NCBI GenBank assembly: GCA_934675575.1
Contig: CAKUQQ010000007.1
Coordinates: 62,001-126,000, forward strand
Length of the DNA stretch: 64,000 bases
Reading direction: 5' to 3'
Origin: an uncultured Muribaculaceae bacterium
GTDB taxonomy: Bacteria; Bacteroidota; Bacteroidia; Bacteroidales; Muribaculaceae
This document shows positions 1 to 8,252 of the stretch, piece after piece. Below the pieces are notes generated by a model. The model was not told the origin of the DNA. It saw only the letters and a list, made by a program, of their open reading frames with translations, and ran no database searches. The position numbers were made by a program, and so were the translations under genes. Numbering within the stretch: the stretch's first letter is position 1; each line of letters starts with the position of its first letter.

Positions 1-1
1 C

Positions 2-319
2 TTTAGCTTTATACACTTGCAGTTCTTTGGCTTTGTGCCACGGCTTTTGCTCGGCGCGTGGCTTGGCTATCTGCTTGTGTGGTCGCGCTCGCTGTGGCTG
101 CCTGTGTTGGCTCATGTGCTCAACAATGGCGTGGTGGTGGCAGTGGCCTATTTGTCGCATCTGGGCTTGCTGCCCGACAAGGACATTGACACCCTTGGAC
201 TGCCTATGCATGGCGAATTTCCGTGGCTTGCGCTGGCGAGCGCATTGGCCACAACCGTTGTGATATGGTTGCTGCGCCGCTATTTCAAACGGCAACACCG
301 GGAGGGCGGATTGGTTTAA
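2..319 (+). CDS. CPBP-family intramembrane protease-like protein, C-terminal part
   Basis: The frame is open from the left edge to the stop at 319, so the gene is truncated by the window; the first visible residues read FSFIHLQFFGF. That His-containing segment, followed by an LGAWLGYLLVWSRSLW stretch and then PVLAHVLNN, matches the last two conserved motifs of the CPBP (CAAX protease and bacteriocin-processing, Abi) family, whose conserved His and Asn residues lie in membrane helices. A further hydrophobic helix (about WLALASALATTVVIWLL) and a basic tail finish the protein. The catalytic Glu-Glu motif would lie upstream and cannot be seen. Substrate and role are unknown. It ends 115 bp before ileS, which has its own promoter. 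Confidence 0.75.
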   Translation, partial: FSFIHLQFFGFVPRLLLGAWLGYLLVWSRSLWLPVLAHVLNNGVVVAVAYLSHLGLLPDKDIDTLGLPMHGEFPWLALASALATTVVIWLLRRYFKRQHREGGLV

Positions 320-329
320 CAACAATAGC

Positions 330-383
330 TTTAACCGAGAAAAAGGTTATTATGTGGCTCATGTTGTGATATTTTCGGTTAAA
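330..383. repeat. 9-bp inverted repeat flanking the ileS upstream region
   Basis: TTTAACCGA at 330-338 is exactly complementary to TCGGTTAAA at 375-383, with 36 bp between. The right arm ends just before the ileS -7 box. It could fold as a weak long-loop hairpin ending the upstream transcript or be an operator. There is no T-tract after the right arm, so a classical terminator is unlikely. Confidence 0.3.
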
Positions 384-388
384 ATTGC

Positions 389-396
389 TAACTTTG
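389..396 (+). promoter_or_regulatory. Promoter -7 box for ileS
   Basis: TAACTTTG matches the Bacteroidota -7 consensus TAnnTTTG. A weak TTG lies 22 bp upstream (364-366). The ileS ATG at 435 follows about 38 bp after the box, leaving a short leader. Confidence 0.55.
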
Positions 397-434
397 CGAA
401 TTATAACTCAGAGTAATCAAAAAGGTCATATTTT

Positions 435-3400
435 ATGAAATTCAAAGAATATAGCAAGTTCAATCTTTCGGACGTGAATAAGGAAGTTCTGAAAGAGTGG
501 GACGATGAGAATGTGTTTGCCAAGAGCATTGAACTAAGAGAGGGTGCGCCCAGTTTTGTGTTCTATGAAGGACCACCGTCGGCCAACGGTATGCCTGGAA
601 TTCATCATGTGATGGCCCGTACGATTAAAGACATTGTGTGCCGCTTCAAAACCATGAAGGGCTACAAGGTGCTGCGCAAGGCCGGTTGGGACACCCACGG
701 ACTGCCTGTGGAGCTTGGAGTGGAGAAAACCCTGGGCATAACCAAGGAAGATATTGGCAAGAAAATCACAGTGGAAGAGTATAACAAGACCTGCCGCAAA
801 GAGGTGATGAAATACACCAAAGAGTGGTCGGACTTGACACACAAAATGGGTTACTGGGTTGACACCAAAAACCCATATATCACATATAAAAACAGCTACA
901 TAGAAACTTTGTGGTGGCTGCTTAAGCAGCTATATAACAAAGGTCTGCTCTATAAGGGATACACAATCCAGCCATATTCGCCAGCCGCAGGAACAGGTTT
1001 GAGCTCACACGAGCTCAACATGCCAGGCTGCTATCGTGACGTGAAAGACACGACGGTGACGGCTCAATTCTTAATCACAGAGCCAAAGGCGGAGTGGACA
1101 AAGTGGGGCAAACCATATTTCCTGGCTTGGACCACAACTCCGTGGACATTGCCGAGCAACGTGGCATTGTGTGTTAACCCGCGAGTTGACTATGTGGCGG
1201 TGGAAACATATAACCCATATACGGCAGAACCAGAAACCGTGATTTTGGCAGAGGCACGCATAGGCGCGTATCTGAAAGCCGACGGCGAAGTGAAAGAGGG
1301 CAACTTGCCTGAATTCAAACGCGGTGACAAGGTTGTGCCTTATAAGGTGATAGACCATGTGAAAGGTGCAGACTTGCTTGGACTTCATTATGCGCAGCTG
1401 ATGCCCTGGGTGAAGCCGTGCATGATGGTGGGTCGCCACAGCGCAGCTTGGGTGAACGAGTATGCCGAGGCTCATGCTGACAAGGTGTTTGGAAGCGAGG
1501 ACGGCCGTTATCAGTATGTGGAAATGGCCGATGAGGCATTCCGCGTGATACCGGGTGACTATGTGACCACTGAGGATGGAACCGGAATAGTGCACACGGC
1601 CTCAACATTTGGTGCTGATGATGCCAAGGTGTGTAATGATGCCAATGTGCCAGCACTCTACTTGATTGACAAGAAAGGTGCAACTCGCCCAATGGTTGAT
1701 TTGCAAGGAAAATATTATGTGGTTGACGAGCTTGACAAAAATTTCGTGGAGAAATGTGTGGATGTTGAGCTTTACGGACACCACGCCGGCGACTATGTGA
1801 AAAACGCATACGACCCGAAATACACCGTGAACGGTGTGTGGGACAGCAAGGCCTCTGAAAAAGATGAGGACTTGAATGTGGTTATCTGCATGGAAATGAA
1901 GCAAGACGGCACAGCATTCAAGATAGAGAAGCATGTGCACAACTATCCACACTGCTGGCGCACAGACAAGCCAATCTTGTATTATCCGCTTGACAGCTGG
2001 TTTATCAAATCGACTGCTTGCAAAGACCGCATGGTGGAGCTAAACAAGACAATACGCTGGAAACCGGAGAGCATAGGCACAGGCCGCTTTGGCAAATGGC
2101 TTGAGAATTTGAACGACTGGAACTTGAGCCGAAGCCGCTACTGGGGCACACCGCTGCCTATATGGCGCAGTGAGGACGGCGAAGAAAAGTGTATAGGCAG
2201 CATAGCCGAGTTGTGTGACGAGATAGACAAGGCTGTGGAAAAAGGATTTATGCAGAGCAATCCGTATCGTGACAAAGGATTTGTGCCAGGAGATTATAGC
2301 GAGAACAACTACGAGAAGATAGACTTGCACCGCCCATATGTGGACAATATAGTGCTGGTGTCGGATTCGGGCAAACCAATGAAGCGGGAAACCGACTTGA
2401 TTGACGTGTGGTTTGACAGTGGCTCAATGCCATACGCACAACTGCACTATCCGTTTGAAAACAAGGAGCTGATAGACGGCAGAACCGCATATCCAGCCGA
2501 TTTCATCGCCGAGGGCGTGGACCAAACGCGCGGCTGGTTCTTCACGCTGCACGCAATAGCAACCATGGTGTTTGACAGCGTGGCATATAAGAGCGTGATT
2601 TCTAACGGACTTGTGCTCGACAAAGCCGGCAACAAGATGAGTAAGCACCTGGGTAACGCTGTGGACCCATTTGGCGCAATAGAGAAATATGGAACTGACC
2701 CACTGCGCTGGTACATGATTTCGAACTCGTCGCCATGGGATAACTTGAAGTTTGACGAAGCAGGAGTGGAGGAAGTGAGCCGCAAGTTCTTTGGCACACT
2801 GTATAACACTTATTCTTTCTTTGCCCTTTATGCCAACGTGGACAATTTCGATAAAGCTGCACCACAGGTGCCTCTGGAAAGACGCCCAGAAATAGACAAG
2901 TGGATATTGTCGTTGCTCAACAGCCTGATTGCCGAGGTTAATGCCGACTTGGAGGACTATGAGCCGACCAAGGCAGCGCGTGCCATAAGCAACTTTGTGG
3001 GAGAGAACTTGAGCAACTGGTATGTGCGCTTGAACCGCAAGCGCTACTGGGGCGGCGAGATGAATGAGGATAAGCTTTCGGCCTATCAAACACTCTACGA
3101 GTGCTTGCTCACAGTGTCGAAACTTATGGCTCCGATAGCTCCGTTCTATAGCGACATGCTGTATCGTGACTTAACCGGCAGCTCAACGTCGGTGCATTTG
3201 ACCGACTTCCCTGTGGCCGATGAAAAGCTTATAGACAAGGTGCTTGAAAAACAGATGCAGACGGCCCAGTGCATAACGTCGATGGTGCTGTCGCTCCGCC
3301 GCAAAGAGAACATAAAGGTGCGCCAACCGCTGATGACAATCATGATTCCTGTGCTCGACAAGGAGCAGGAGGACACCATAAACGCCGTGAGCGGACTTGT

Positions 3401-3989
3401 GCTAAACGAGGTGAACGTGAAAGAAATGAAACTCGTGGGCAATGATGAGGGTGTGCTTGTGAAGCGCGTGAAACCCGACTTCAAGAAACTTGGTCCGAAA
3501 TATGGCAAAATCATGAAGAGCCTGGCCAAGGCACTCACCACAATGGCGCAAGCCGACATCATAGAATTTGAGAAAAACGGATACTATGTTGCCAACATTG
3601 ACGGCGTGGAAGCCAAGGTGGAGCTTGCTGACGTGGAAATCATCTCGGAGGACATTCCGGGCTGGCTCGTGGCCAACGACGGCAATCTGACAGTGGCTCT
3701 TGATGTGACAATAACAGATGAACTGAAAAATGAGGGTTTGGCTAGAGAGCTTGTGAACCGCATACAAAACGTGCGAAAGAGCAAGGACTTTGACATAACC
3801 GACAAAATAGCCGTGACTGTGGCCAACGACGAACGTGTGGCAAAGGCTGTGACTGACTATAAGGAATATATAGCCAACCAGGTGCTTGCCGTGTCGATAG
3901 AACTTGGCGACGTGAATGCTGCCGACAGCGATGCTGTGGAGCTTGACATGGACGGCTGGAACTTGCTGATAACAGTGGCCAAGGCTTGA
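435..3989 (+). CDS. ileS: Isoleucine--tRNA ligase (eukaryote-like form)
   Basis: Charges tRNA-Ile with isoleucine in the cytoplasm. The 1184-residue product has a class I Rossmann core with the HIGH-type motif as GIHHV in PPSANGMPGIHHVMART near residue 50, the CP1 editing domain around 190-400, DVWFDSGS before the active site, and the KMSKS loop as KMSKHLGNA near residue 735. The anticodon-binding domain carries the WDNLKFD segment typical of the family. It is much longer than the E. coli type (about 940 residues) and I see no C-terminal Cys4 zinc site, as in the eukaryote-like clade common in Bacteroidota, whose members are often less sensitive to mupirocin. Sensitivity here is inference. 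It heads a run with dksA-like, lspA and a lipoprotein gene. Confidence 0.97.
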   Translation: MKFKEYSKFNLSDVNKEVLKEWDDENVFAKSIELREGAPSFVFYEGPPSANGMPGIHHVMARTIKDIVCRFKTMKGYKVLRKAGWDTHGLPVELGVEKTLGITKEDIGKKITVEEYNKTCRKEVMKYTKEWSDLTHKMGYWVDTKNPYITYKNSYIETLWWLLKQLYNKGLLYKGYTIQPYSPAAGTGLSSHELNMPGCYRDVKDTTVTAQFLITEPKAEWTKWGKPYFLAWTTTPWTLPSNVALCVNPRVDYVAVETYNPYTAEPETVILAEARIGAYLKADGEVKEGNLPEFKRGDKVVPYKVIDHVKGADLLGLHYAQLMPWVKPCMMVGRHSAAWVNEYAEAHADKVFGSEDGRYQYVEMADEAFRVIPGDYVTTEDGTGIVHTASTFGADDAKVCNDANVPALYLIDKKGATRPMVDLQGKYYVVDELDKNFVEKCVDVELYGHHAGDYVKNAYDPKYTVNGVWDSKASEKDEDLNVVICMEMKQDGTAFKIEKHVHNYPHCWRTDKPILYYPLDSWFIKSTACKDRMVELNKTIRWKPESIGTGRFGKWLENLNDWNLSRSRYWGTPLPIWRSEDGEEKCIGSIAELCDEIDKAVEKGFMQSNPYRDKGFVPGDYSENNYEKIDLHRPYVDNIVLVSDSGKPMKRETDLIDVWFDSGSMPYAQLHYPFENKELIDGRTAYPADFIAEGVDQTRGWFFTLHAIATMVFDSVAYKSVISNGLVLDKAGNKMSKHLGNAVDPFGAIEKYGTDPLRWYMISNSSPWDNLKFDEAGVEEVSRKFFGTLYNTYSFFALYANVDNFDKAAPQVPLERRPEIDKWILSLLNSLIAEVNADLEDYEPTKAARAISNFVGENLSNWYVRLNRKRYWGGEMNEDKLSAYQTLYECLLTVSKLMAPIAPFYSDMLYRDLTGSSTSVHLTDFPVADEKLIDKVLEKQMQTAQCITSMVLSLRRKENIKVRQPLMTIMIPVLDKEQEDTINAVSGLVLNEVNVKEMKLVGNDEGVLVKRVKPDFKKLGPKYGKIMKSLAKALTTMAQADIIEFEKNGYYVANIDGVEAKVELADVEIISEDIPGWLVANDGNLTVALDVTITDELKNEGLARELVNRIQNVRKSKDFDITDKIAVTVANDERVAKAVTDYKEYIANQVLAVSIELGDVNAADSDAVELDMDGWNLLITVAKA

Positions 3990-3999
3990 TAGCCTTGGC
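3978..3999 (+). other. Perfect hairpin spanning the ileS stop codon
   Basis: GCCAAGGCT (3978-3986), loop TGAT, AGCCTTGGC (3991-3999). The TGA stop of ileS sits in the loop. There is no T-run after it, so it is not a simple intrinsic terminator. It could stabilise the mRNA end or modulate read-through into the dksA-like gene. Confidence 0.45.
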
Positions 4000-4061
4000 G
4001 GCTTTGTCCGCAAAAAGCGTATGAAAAAAAGACCGTTTTGATATAAAACCACATAAAATTG

Positions 4062-4451
4062 ATGACAGAAAATACCGAAAAAACGAGATACAGCGACGAG
4101 GAGTTGCAGGAGTTCAAAGAGTTGATTCTTGAAAAACTTAAAGTTGCAAAGGAAAACTATGACTCTTTGATGTCGAAAATAATGTCGAGAGATTCAGACC
4201 CAAGCTTCAACGTGCTTGAAGAAGGGGCAACCACTCTCGAAAAGGAGCAGGCAAGCCAAAGTGCTGCGCGCCAAAAAGAATATATAAACAAGCTCCAGGG
4301 CGCACTGGTGCGCATAGAGAACAAAACCTATGGCATTTGTCGTGTGACAGGCAAGCTCATACCCAAAGGGAGGCTGATGGTTGTGCCACATGCCACCCTG
4401 TCGATAGAGGGTAAGGAACTGGAGCAAAAAAAGAGGGCTGGAATTAGATGA
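4062..4451 (+). CDS. TraR/DksA-family protein with degenerate zinc finger
   Basis: DksA-family proteins bind the RNA polymerase secondary channel and, often with ppGpp, tune initiation. This 129-residue protein has an acidic N-terminus, a predicted coiled coil (about residues 15-85) and the C-terminal globular segment YGICRVTGKLIPKGRL followed by VPHATLSIEGK. The spacing matches the DksA finger, but only one Cys remains of the usual four, so zinc binding is improbable; I recall other Bacteroidota homologues looking similar. A TTG three codon-bases upstream (4059) is in frame, but the ATG at 4062 is the better start. The stop overlaps lspA by four bases, suggesting translational coupling. Confidence 0.85.
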   Translation: MTENTEKTRYSDEELQEFKELILEKLKVAKENYDSLMSKIMSRDSDPSFNVLEEGATTLEKEQASQSAARQKEYINKLQGALVRIENKTYGICRVTGKLIPKGRLMVVPHATLSIEGKELEQKKRAGIR

Positions 4452-5119
4452 AGAAGTTATCAAACGGAATGATAGCCACAATCATTGTGGTGGTTGTAAT
4501 CTTGGTTGACCAAGCTGTGAAGATATGGGTAAAGACCCATTTCTATTACGGTGAGGAGTTTCAGATAGCCGATTGGTTCAGAATACATTTCATTGAGAAC
4601 AATGGAATGGCGTTTGGAATGGAATTTGGCAGCAAAATTATCCTTACTTGGTTTCGCATAATAGCCGTTGGATTATTTTTCTACTATTTGTTTAAAATAC
4701 GTCACCGCACCGACATCAAGCGAGGCTATGTGGTGTGTGTGTCAATGATTACAGCCGGGGCTTTGGGCAATGTGCTCGACTGCATTTTCTATGGGGTGAT
4801 TTTCAATGAGCCATTCCCTCCGGAAGTGGCACAGCTGTTTTCGGCCGGTGGCGGCTATGAGTCGCTGTTTTACGGCAGGGTAGTGGATATGCTCTATTTC
4901 CCGCTTGTGGAGTGGAATTGGCCTGCTTGGCTGCCTATGGTGGGCGGCGAGCATTTTGTGTTTTTCCAACCGATTTTTAATGTGGCTGACGCTTGCCTCA
5001 CGGTGAGTGTGGTGACATTAATATTGTTTTACACGAGAAGTCTCGTGTCGCAGCTGCAAGATGAAAATGGCAGTGGCAAAAGCAATGCCGCCGAGAACGT
5101 GGATACAGGGGAGAAATGA
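4448..5119 (+). CDS. lspA: Lipoprotein signal peptidase (SPase II)
   Basis: Inner-membrane aspartyl protease that removes signal peptides from prolipoproteins just before the lipidated Cys. The 223-residue product begins with a membrane helix containing VDQAVKIW, continues with IENNGMAFG, and has the two catalytic Asp motifs: GALGNVLDCIFYG (Asp near residue 110) and FNVADACLTV (Asp near 182). The usual length is about 160 residues. The excess is mainly an insertion between the two catalytic motifs, including a Trp/Pro-rich stretch near WNWPAWLP, and a charged C-terminal tail. The start overlaps the upstream stop as ATGA and the end overlaps the next lipoprotein gene, a plausible enzyme-substrate neighbour. 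Confidence 0.96.
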   Translation: MKKLSNGMIATIIVVVVILVDQAVKIWVKTHFYYGEEFQIADWFRIHFIENNGMAFGMEFGSKIILTWFRIIAVGLFFYYLFKIRHRTDIKRGYVVCVSMITAGALGNVLDCIFYGVIFNEPFPPEVAQLFSAGGGYESLFYGRVVDMLYFPLVEWNWPAWLPMVGGEHFVFFQPIFNVADACLTVSVVTLILFYTRSLVSQLQDENGSGKSNAAENVDTGEK

Positions 5120-6054
5120 CGGCCATGATGTTTAGGTGGTGGAAACTGGTGTTGTGTGGTTTGCTGGTCATGACAACGCTTTGTGGGTGTGACAAGGCTC
5201 CTGACGGCGTTATCAAGGAAAGCAAGATGGTTGACTTGATAGTTGACCTTGACAAAGCAGACGCATACGTCTCGTTGAATCCAGACAAATTTCAGGACGA
5301 CTCATCGAAATTGGAGCTTAAAGAGTCGGTTATGGCAAAGCATGGCGTTACGCTCGAAGACTACAGCAAGTCGCTGGGCTGGTATGCTGCCAACATAGAT
5401 GTGCTTGTGAAAGTGCAGGACAAGGCTATGAAAAAGCTTGAAACCGAAAGTAAGAAACTTGATGCCCAAGCTAAAAAGGAAATGGAAAAGGGCATGAACG
5501 TGAACAACATGAGTCCTGTTGGCGCAGGGGTGGCTCATAAGACTTATCCTAACCACGGTGACACTGCCGATGTGTGGGAAGGGAACCGCCGCTGGGTGCT
5601 TACGCCAAACATGGGCAGGGGTTATGTGACGTTTGACATAAGTCCAGACAAGGACGCAAGGCAAGGCGACCGCTACGAGCTTGACTTCAGAATGCTTGGT
5701 TTTGACAATAACTTCAAAGTGATGCTGGCTGCCGACTATATAGACGGTTCTACATCGCTGGTGTCAAGGAAAAGCGGATTTGACAGCTGGGAAACGTTCT
5801 CGCTACAGTGTGACTCAAGCAAGATAGTGCGCCGGATATATGGCTATGTGCAATATGACATGAAGAGCGGCGCAATGGCGTTTGTGGATAGCGTGGCACT
5901 GCTGCGCACGCATCTCGACAGGGCAAAATACACGTCAATCGTGTCGCAAAAGCTCGTGGTGAGGAATTTTGGCGCTGTGGTCAGCCCCAATGCCCAAATA
6001 ACACCCAGCGACATGGCCGATGACCCCAATGACAGGAAACTCCGCCGCAAGTGA
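5116..6054 (+). CDS. DUF4296-type lipoprotein of unknown function
   Basis: A 312-residue predicted lipoprotein: a short basic N-terminus, a hydrophobic stretch and the lipobox LCGC (Cys near 25). The following segment, MVDLIVDLDKADAY with a MAKHGVTLEDYSKSLGWY block, matches the DUF4296 pattern found beside lspA in Bacteroidota. A Lys-rich helical stretch follows (about 95-125), then a C-terminal half rich in beta strands that may be a carbohydrate-binding or jelly-roll-like domain; that last point is a guess from texture. ATG at 5116 overlaps the lspA stop; ATGs at 5125 and 5128 are alternative starts. Function unknown. Confidence 0.8.
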   Translation: MTAMMFRWWKLVLCGLLVMTTLCGCDKAPDGVIKESKMVDLIVDLDKADAYVSLNPDKFQDDSSKLELKESVMAKHGVTLEDYSKSLGWYAANIDVLVKVQDKAMKKLETESKKLDAQAKKEMEKGMNVNNMSPVGAGVAHKTYPNHGDTADVWEGNRRWVLTPNMGRGYVTFDISPDKDARQGDRYELDFRMLGFDNNFKVMLAADYIDGSTSLVSRKSGFDSWETFSLQCDSSKIVRRIYGYVQYDMKSGAMAFVDSVALLRTHLDRAKYTSIVSQKLVVRNFGAVVSPNAQITPSDMADDPNDRKLRRK

Positions 6055-6096
6055 TGAGCTGTTTGGGGAAATAAAAGAAGCTGTACTGGAGTGTGG

Positions 6097-6128
6097 TTTG
6101 AAAAAGAGATGGTTTTGCATTAACTTTG
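6097..6128 (+). promoter_or_regulatory. Promoter of the hisHAF-IE operon
   Basis: TTTG at 6097-6100, 20 bp spacer, TAACTTTG at 6121-6128: a full match to the Bacteroidota consensus. The hisH ATG is 24 bp downstream of the -7 box, so there is no room for a peptide leader or attenuator. Confidence 0.75.
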
Positions 6129-6152
6129 TGAACAAAGCAAATTGATGAATAA

Positions 6153-6749
6153 ATGGAAGTTGCTGTTGTGAAATATAACGCCGGGAATGTATTCTCGGTG
6201 AAATGTGCGTTGAAACGAATTGGCGTGGAGGCTGTGATTACTGACGATGTGGAGCAGTTGAGACGCGCCGATAAGGTGATTTTTCCCGGCGTGGGTGAGG
6301 CTTCGACCGCAATGGATTATTTGTGCAACCACAGCCTTGACCGCGTGATAGCCGACTTGAAGCAGCCTGTGCTGGGCATTTGCATTGGTCTTCAGCTACT
6401 TTGCCACTCATCGGAGGAGGGCAACACTCATGGCATAGGCGTGTTTGACCTTGATGTGAAGCGTTTTGCGCCTGACAAGGCTTTGGGGCTAAAAATACCA
6501 CACATGGGTTGGAACACGATAAGTGTGGTGAAGGATAACCCTTTGCTTACGGAGAATATGGACGGCGCGTGGGTGTATTATGTGCACAGCTATTATGCGC
6601 CTGTCGGCACAGACACTATAGCAACAACGGAATATGGCAATGGCTTCAGTGCTGCATTGCATAAAAACAACTTTTTTGCCACACAGTTTCACCCTGAGAA
6701 AAGCGGAGCTGTGGGAGAACAGGTGCTGAAGAATTTTGTGGAATTATGA
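6153..6749 (+). CDS. hisH: Imidazole glycerol phosphate synthase, glutaminase subunit
   Basis: Class I glutamine amidotransferase that releases ammonia from glutamine and channels it to HisF. The 198-residue length is normal. The nucleophile elbow GICIGLQLLC carries the catalytic Cys near residue 77; the His-Glu pair of the triad is in QFHPEKSG near 180. GVGEAST is the oxyanion strand region. It is first in a four-gene operon, overlaps hisA by four bases, and its partner hisF lies two genes on. The hisG, hisD, hisC and hisB genes are not in the window. Confidence 0.96.
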   Translation: MEVAVVKYNAGNVFSVKCALKRIGVEAVITDDVEQLRRADKVIFPGVGEASTAMDYLCNHSLDRVIADLKQPVLGICIGLQLLCHSSEEGNTHGIGVFDLDVKRFAPDKALGLKIPHMGWNTISVVKDNPLLTENMDGAWVYYVHSYYAPVGTDTIATTEYGNGFSAALHKNNFFATQFHPEKSGAVGEQVLKNFVEL

Positions 6750-7480
6750 TGATAGAGATTATTCCTGCCATTGACGTGATAGACGGAAAATGCGTGAGGC
6801 TCACGCGTGGCGACTACGACACAGAAAAAGTGTATAACGAAAATCCGCTTGACGTGGCAAGGGCGTTTGAGGACGCAGGCTGCTGCAAACTGCATCTTGT
6901 GGACCTTGACGGTGCAAAGTCAAAGCATATAGTGAATTACAAAGTGCTTGAACGCATAGCTGGACACACAGGCCTGTGCATCGATTTTGGCGGAGGACTG
7001 AAAAGTGATGATGATTTGCGCATCGCATTTGACAGCGGAGCAAGAATGGTGACAGGCGGCAGCATAGCCGTGAGCAGGCGCGACATGTTTTTAGGTTGGC
7101 TTGAACGATATGGCAGTGACAGAATAATTCTCGGAGCAGACTCCAGGGGTGGCCGCATATCAACCAACGGCTGGCTTGACGACAGTGACGAGAATTTACT
7201 TGACTTTGTGAAAGCCTATGCAGCCGAAGGAGTGACACAGGTGATAAGCACTGACATTGACAAAGATGGCATGCTTGGCGGCACGGCAGTGGAGCTGTAT
7301 GAGCAAATACTTGCGGCATTGCCTAAGCTCAGGCTGGTTGCCAGCGGCGGTGTGGGTGGCTGGAGCGACATAGAGGCTCTCGACAAGGCTTCGGTGCCGG
7401 CAGTGATTGTGGGCAAGGCTATATATGAAGGCTGCATAACACTTGACGAATTAGAAAAATACAACACTAAACGCATATAA
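6746..7480 (+). CDS. hisA: ProFAR isomerase (HisA)
   Basis: Catalyses the Amadori rearrangement of ProFAR to PRFAR in histidine synthesis. A 244-residue half-barrel-repeat TIM fold, normal in length. The first catalytic Asp is in IPAIDVIDGKCVRL at the N-terminus; the second is in STDIDKDGMLGG near residue 170, with phosphate-binding GGG (FGGGLKSD) and ASGGVGGWSD loops. It starts inside the hisH stop and ends directly against the hisF ATG, so the three are almost certainly co-translated. Confidence 0.97.
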   Translation: MMIEIIPAIDVIDGKCVRLTRGDYDTEKVYNENPLDVARAFEDAGCCKLHLVDLDGAKSKHIVNYKVLERIAGHTGLCIDFGGGLKSDDDLRIAFDSGARMVTGGSIAVSRRDMFLGWLERYGSDRIILGADSRGGRISTNGWLDDSDENLLDFVKAYAAEGVTQVISTDIDKDGMLGGTAVELYEQILAALPKLRLVASGGVGGWSDIEALDKASVPAVIVGKAIYEGCITLDELEKYNTKRI

Positions 7481-8239
7481 ATGTTAGCAAAACGCATCAT
7501 ACCGTGCCTTGACGTGAAAGACGGATTGACGGTGAAAGGAGTGAATTTCGTGAACTTCAAAAACGCCGGCGACCCTGTGGCTTTAGGGAAAAAATACAGC
7601 GACGACGGAGCTGACGAACTTGTGTATCTTGACATAGCGGCATCGCTCGAAGGAAGAAAAACGTTTACCGAGCTTGTGAGGCGTGTGGCAAAAAATATAG
7701 ACATACCGTTCACTGTGGGTGGCGGCATTGGTTCGCTTGAAGATGTGGATAGGTTGCTTAATGCAGGAGCCGACAAAATATCGGTCAATTCTTCGGCGTT
7801 GCGTCGGCCAGAGCTGATAGATGAAATAGCGTCGCATTTCGGCAATCAGGTGTGTGTGGTGGCGATAGATGCCAAGCAGGCCGATGACGGCTGGCGGTGC
7901 TTTGTGAACGGTGGCCATGTGGCAACTGACAGGCACTTGCTCGAATGGGCTCACGAGGCTCAAGAAAGGGGTGCAGGAGAAATCTTGTTTACGAGCATGG
8001 ACCATGATGGTGTGCAAAACGGATTCGCCTGCGAGACATTGCATGAGCTGCACGACAGGCTGACGATACCGGTGATAGCATCGGGCGGTGGTGGCAAGAA
8101 AAGCCACTTCAAAGATGTGTTTGACATAGGCATGGCCGATGCCGCACTTGCAGCCAGTGTGTTTCACTTCAATGAGATAGGCATTGGTGAATTGAAAGAT
8201 TATTTGGCCGAAAAAGGCATTACAGTTAGGAAAGTTTAA
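7481..8239 (+). CDS. hisF: Imidazole glycerol phosphate synthase, cyclase subunit
   Basis: Uses ammonia from HisH to convert PRFAR to imidazole glycerol phosphate and AICAR. A 252-residue TIM barrel with catalytic Asp in IPCLDVKDG near the N-terminus and VVAIDAKQ near residue 130, plus phosphate loops TVGGGIGS and ASGGGGKK. The ATG follows the hisA stop with no spacer. The full-length, intact sequence suggests a working HisHF complex. Confidence 0.97.
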   Translation: MLAKRIIPCLDVKDGLTVKGVNFVNFKNAGDPVALGKKYSDDGADELVYLDIAASLEGRKTFTELVRRVAKNIDIPFTVGGGIGSLEDVDRLLNAGADKISVNSSALRRPELIDEIASHFGNQVCVVAIDAKQADDGWRCFVNGGHVATDRHLLEWAHEAQERGAGEILFTSMDHDGVQNGFACETLHELHDRLTIPVIASGGGGKKSHFKDVFDIGMADAALAASVFHFNEIGIGELKDYLAEKGITVRKV

Positions 8240-8252
8240 AGAAAAGAAATAT

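Noticed and set aside
320-434. T-box leader for ileS
   Set aside because: No T-box sequence or specifier loop, and the leader after the promoter is only about 38 bp.
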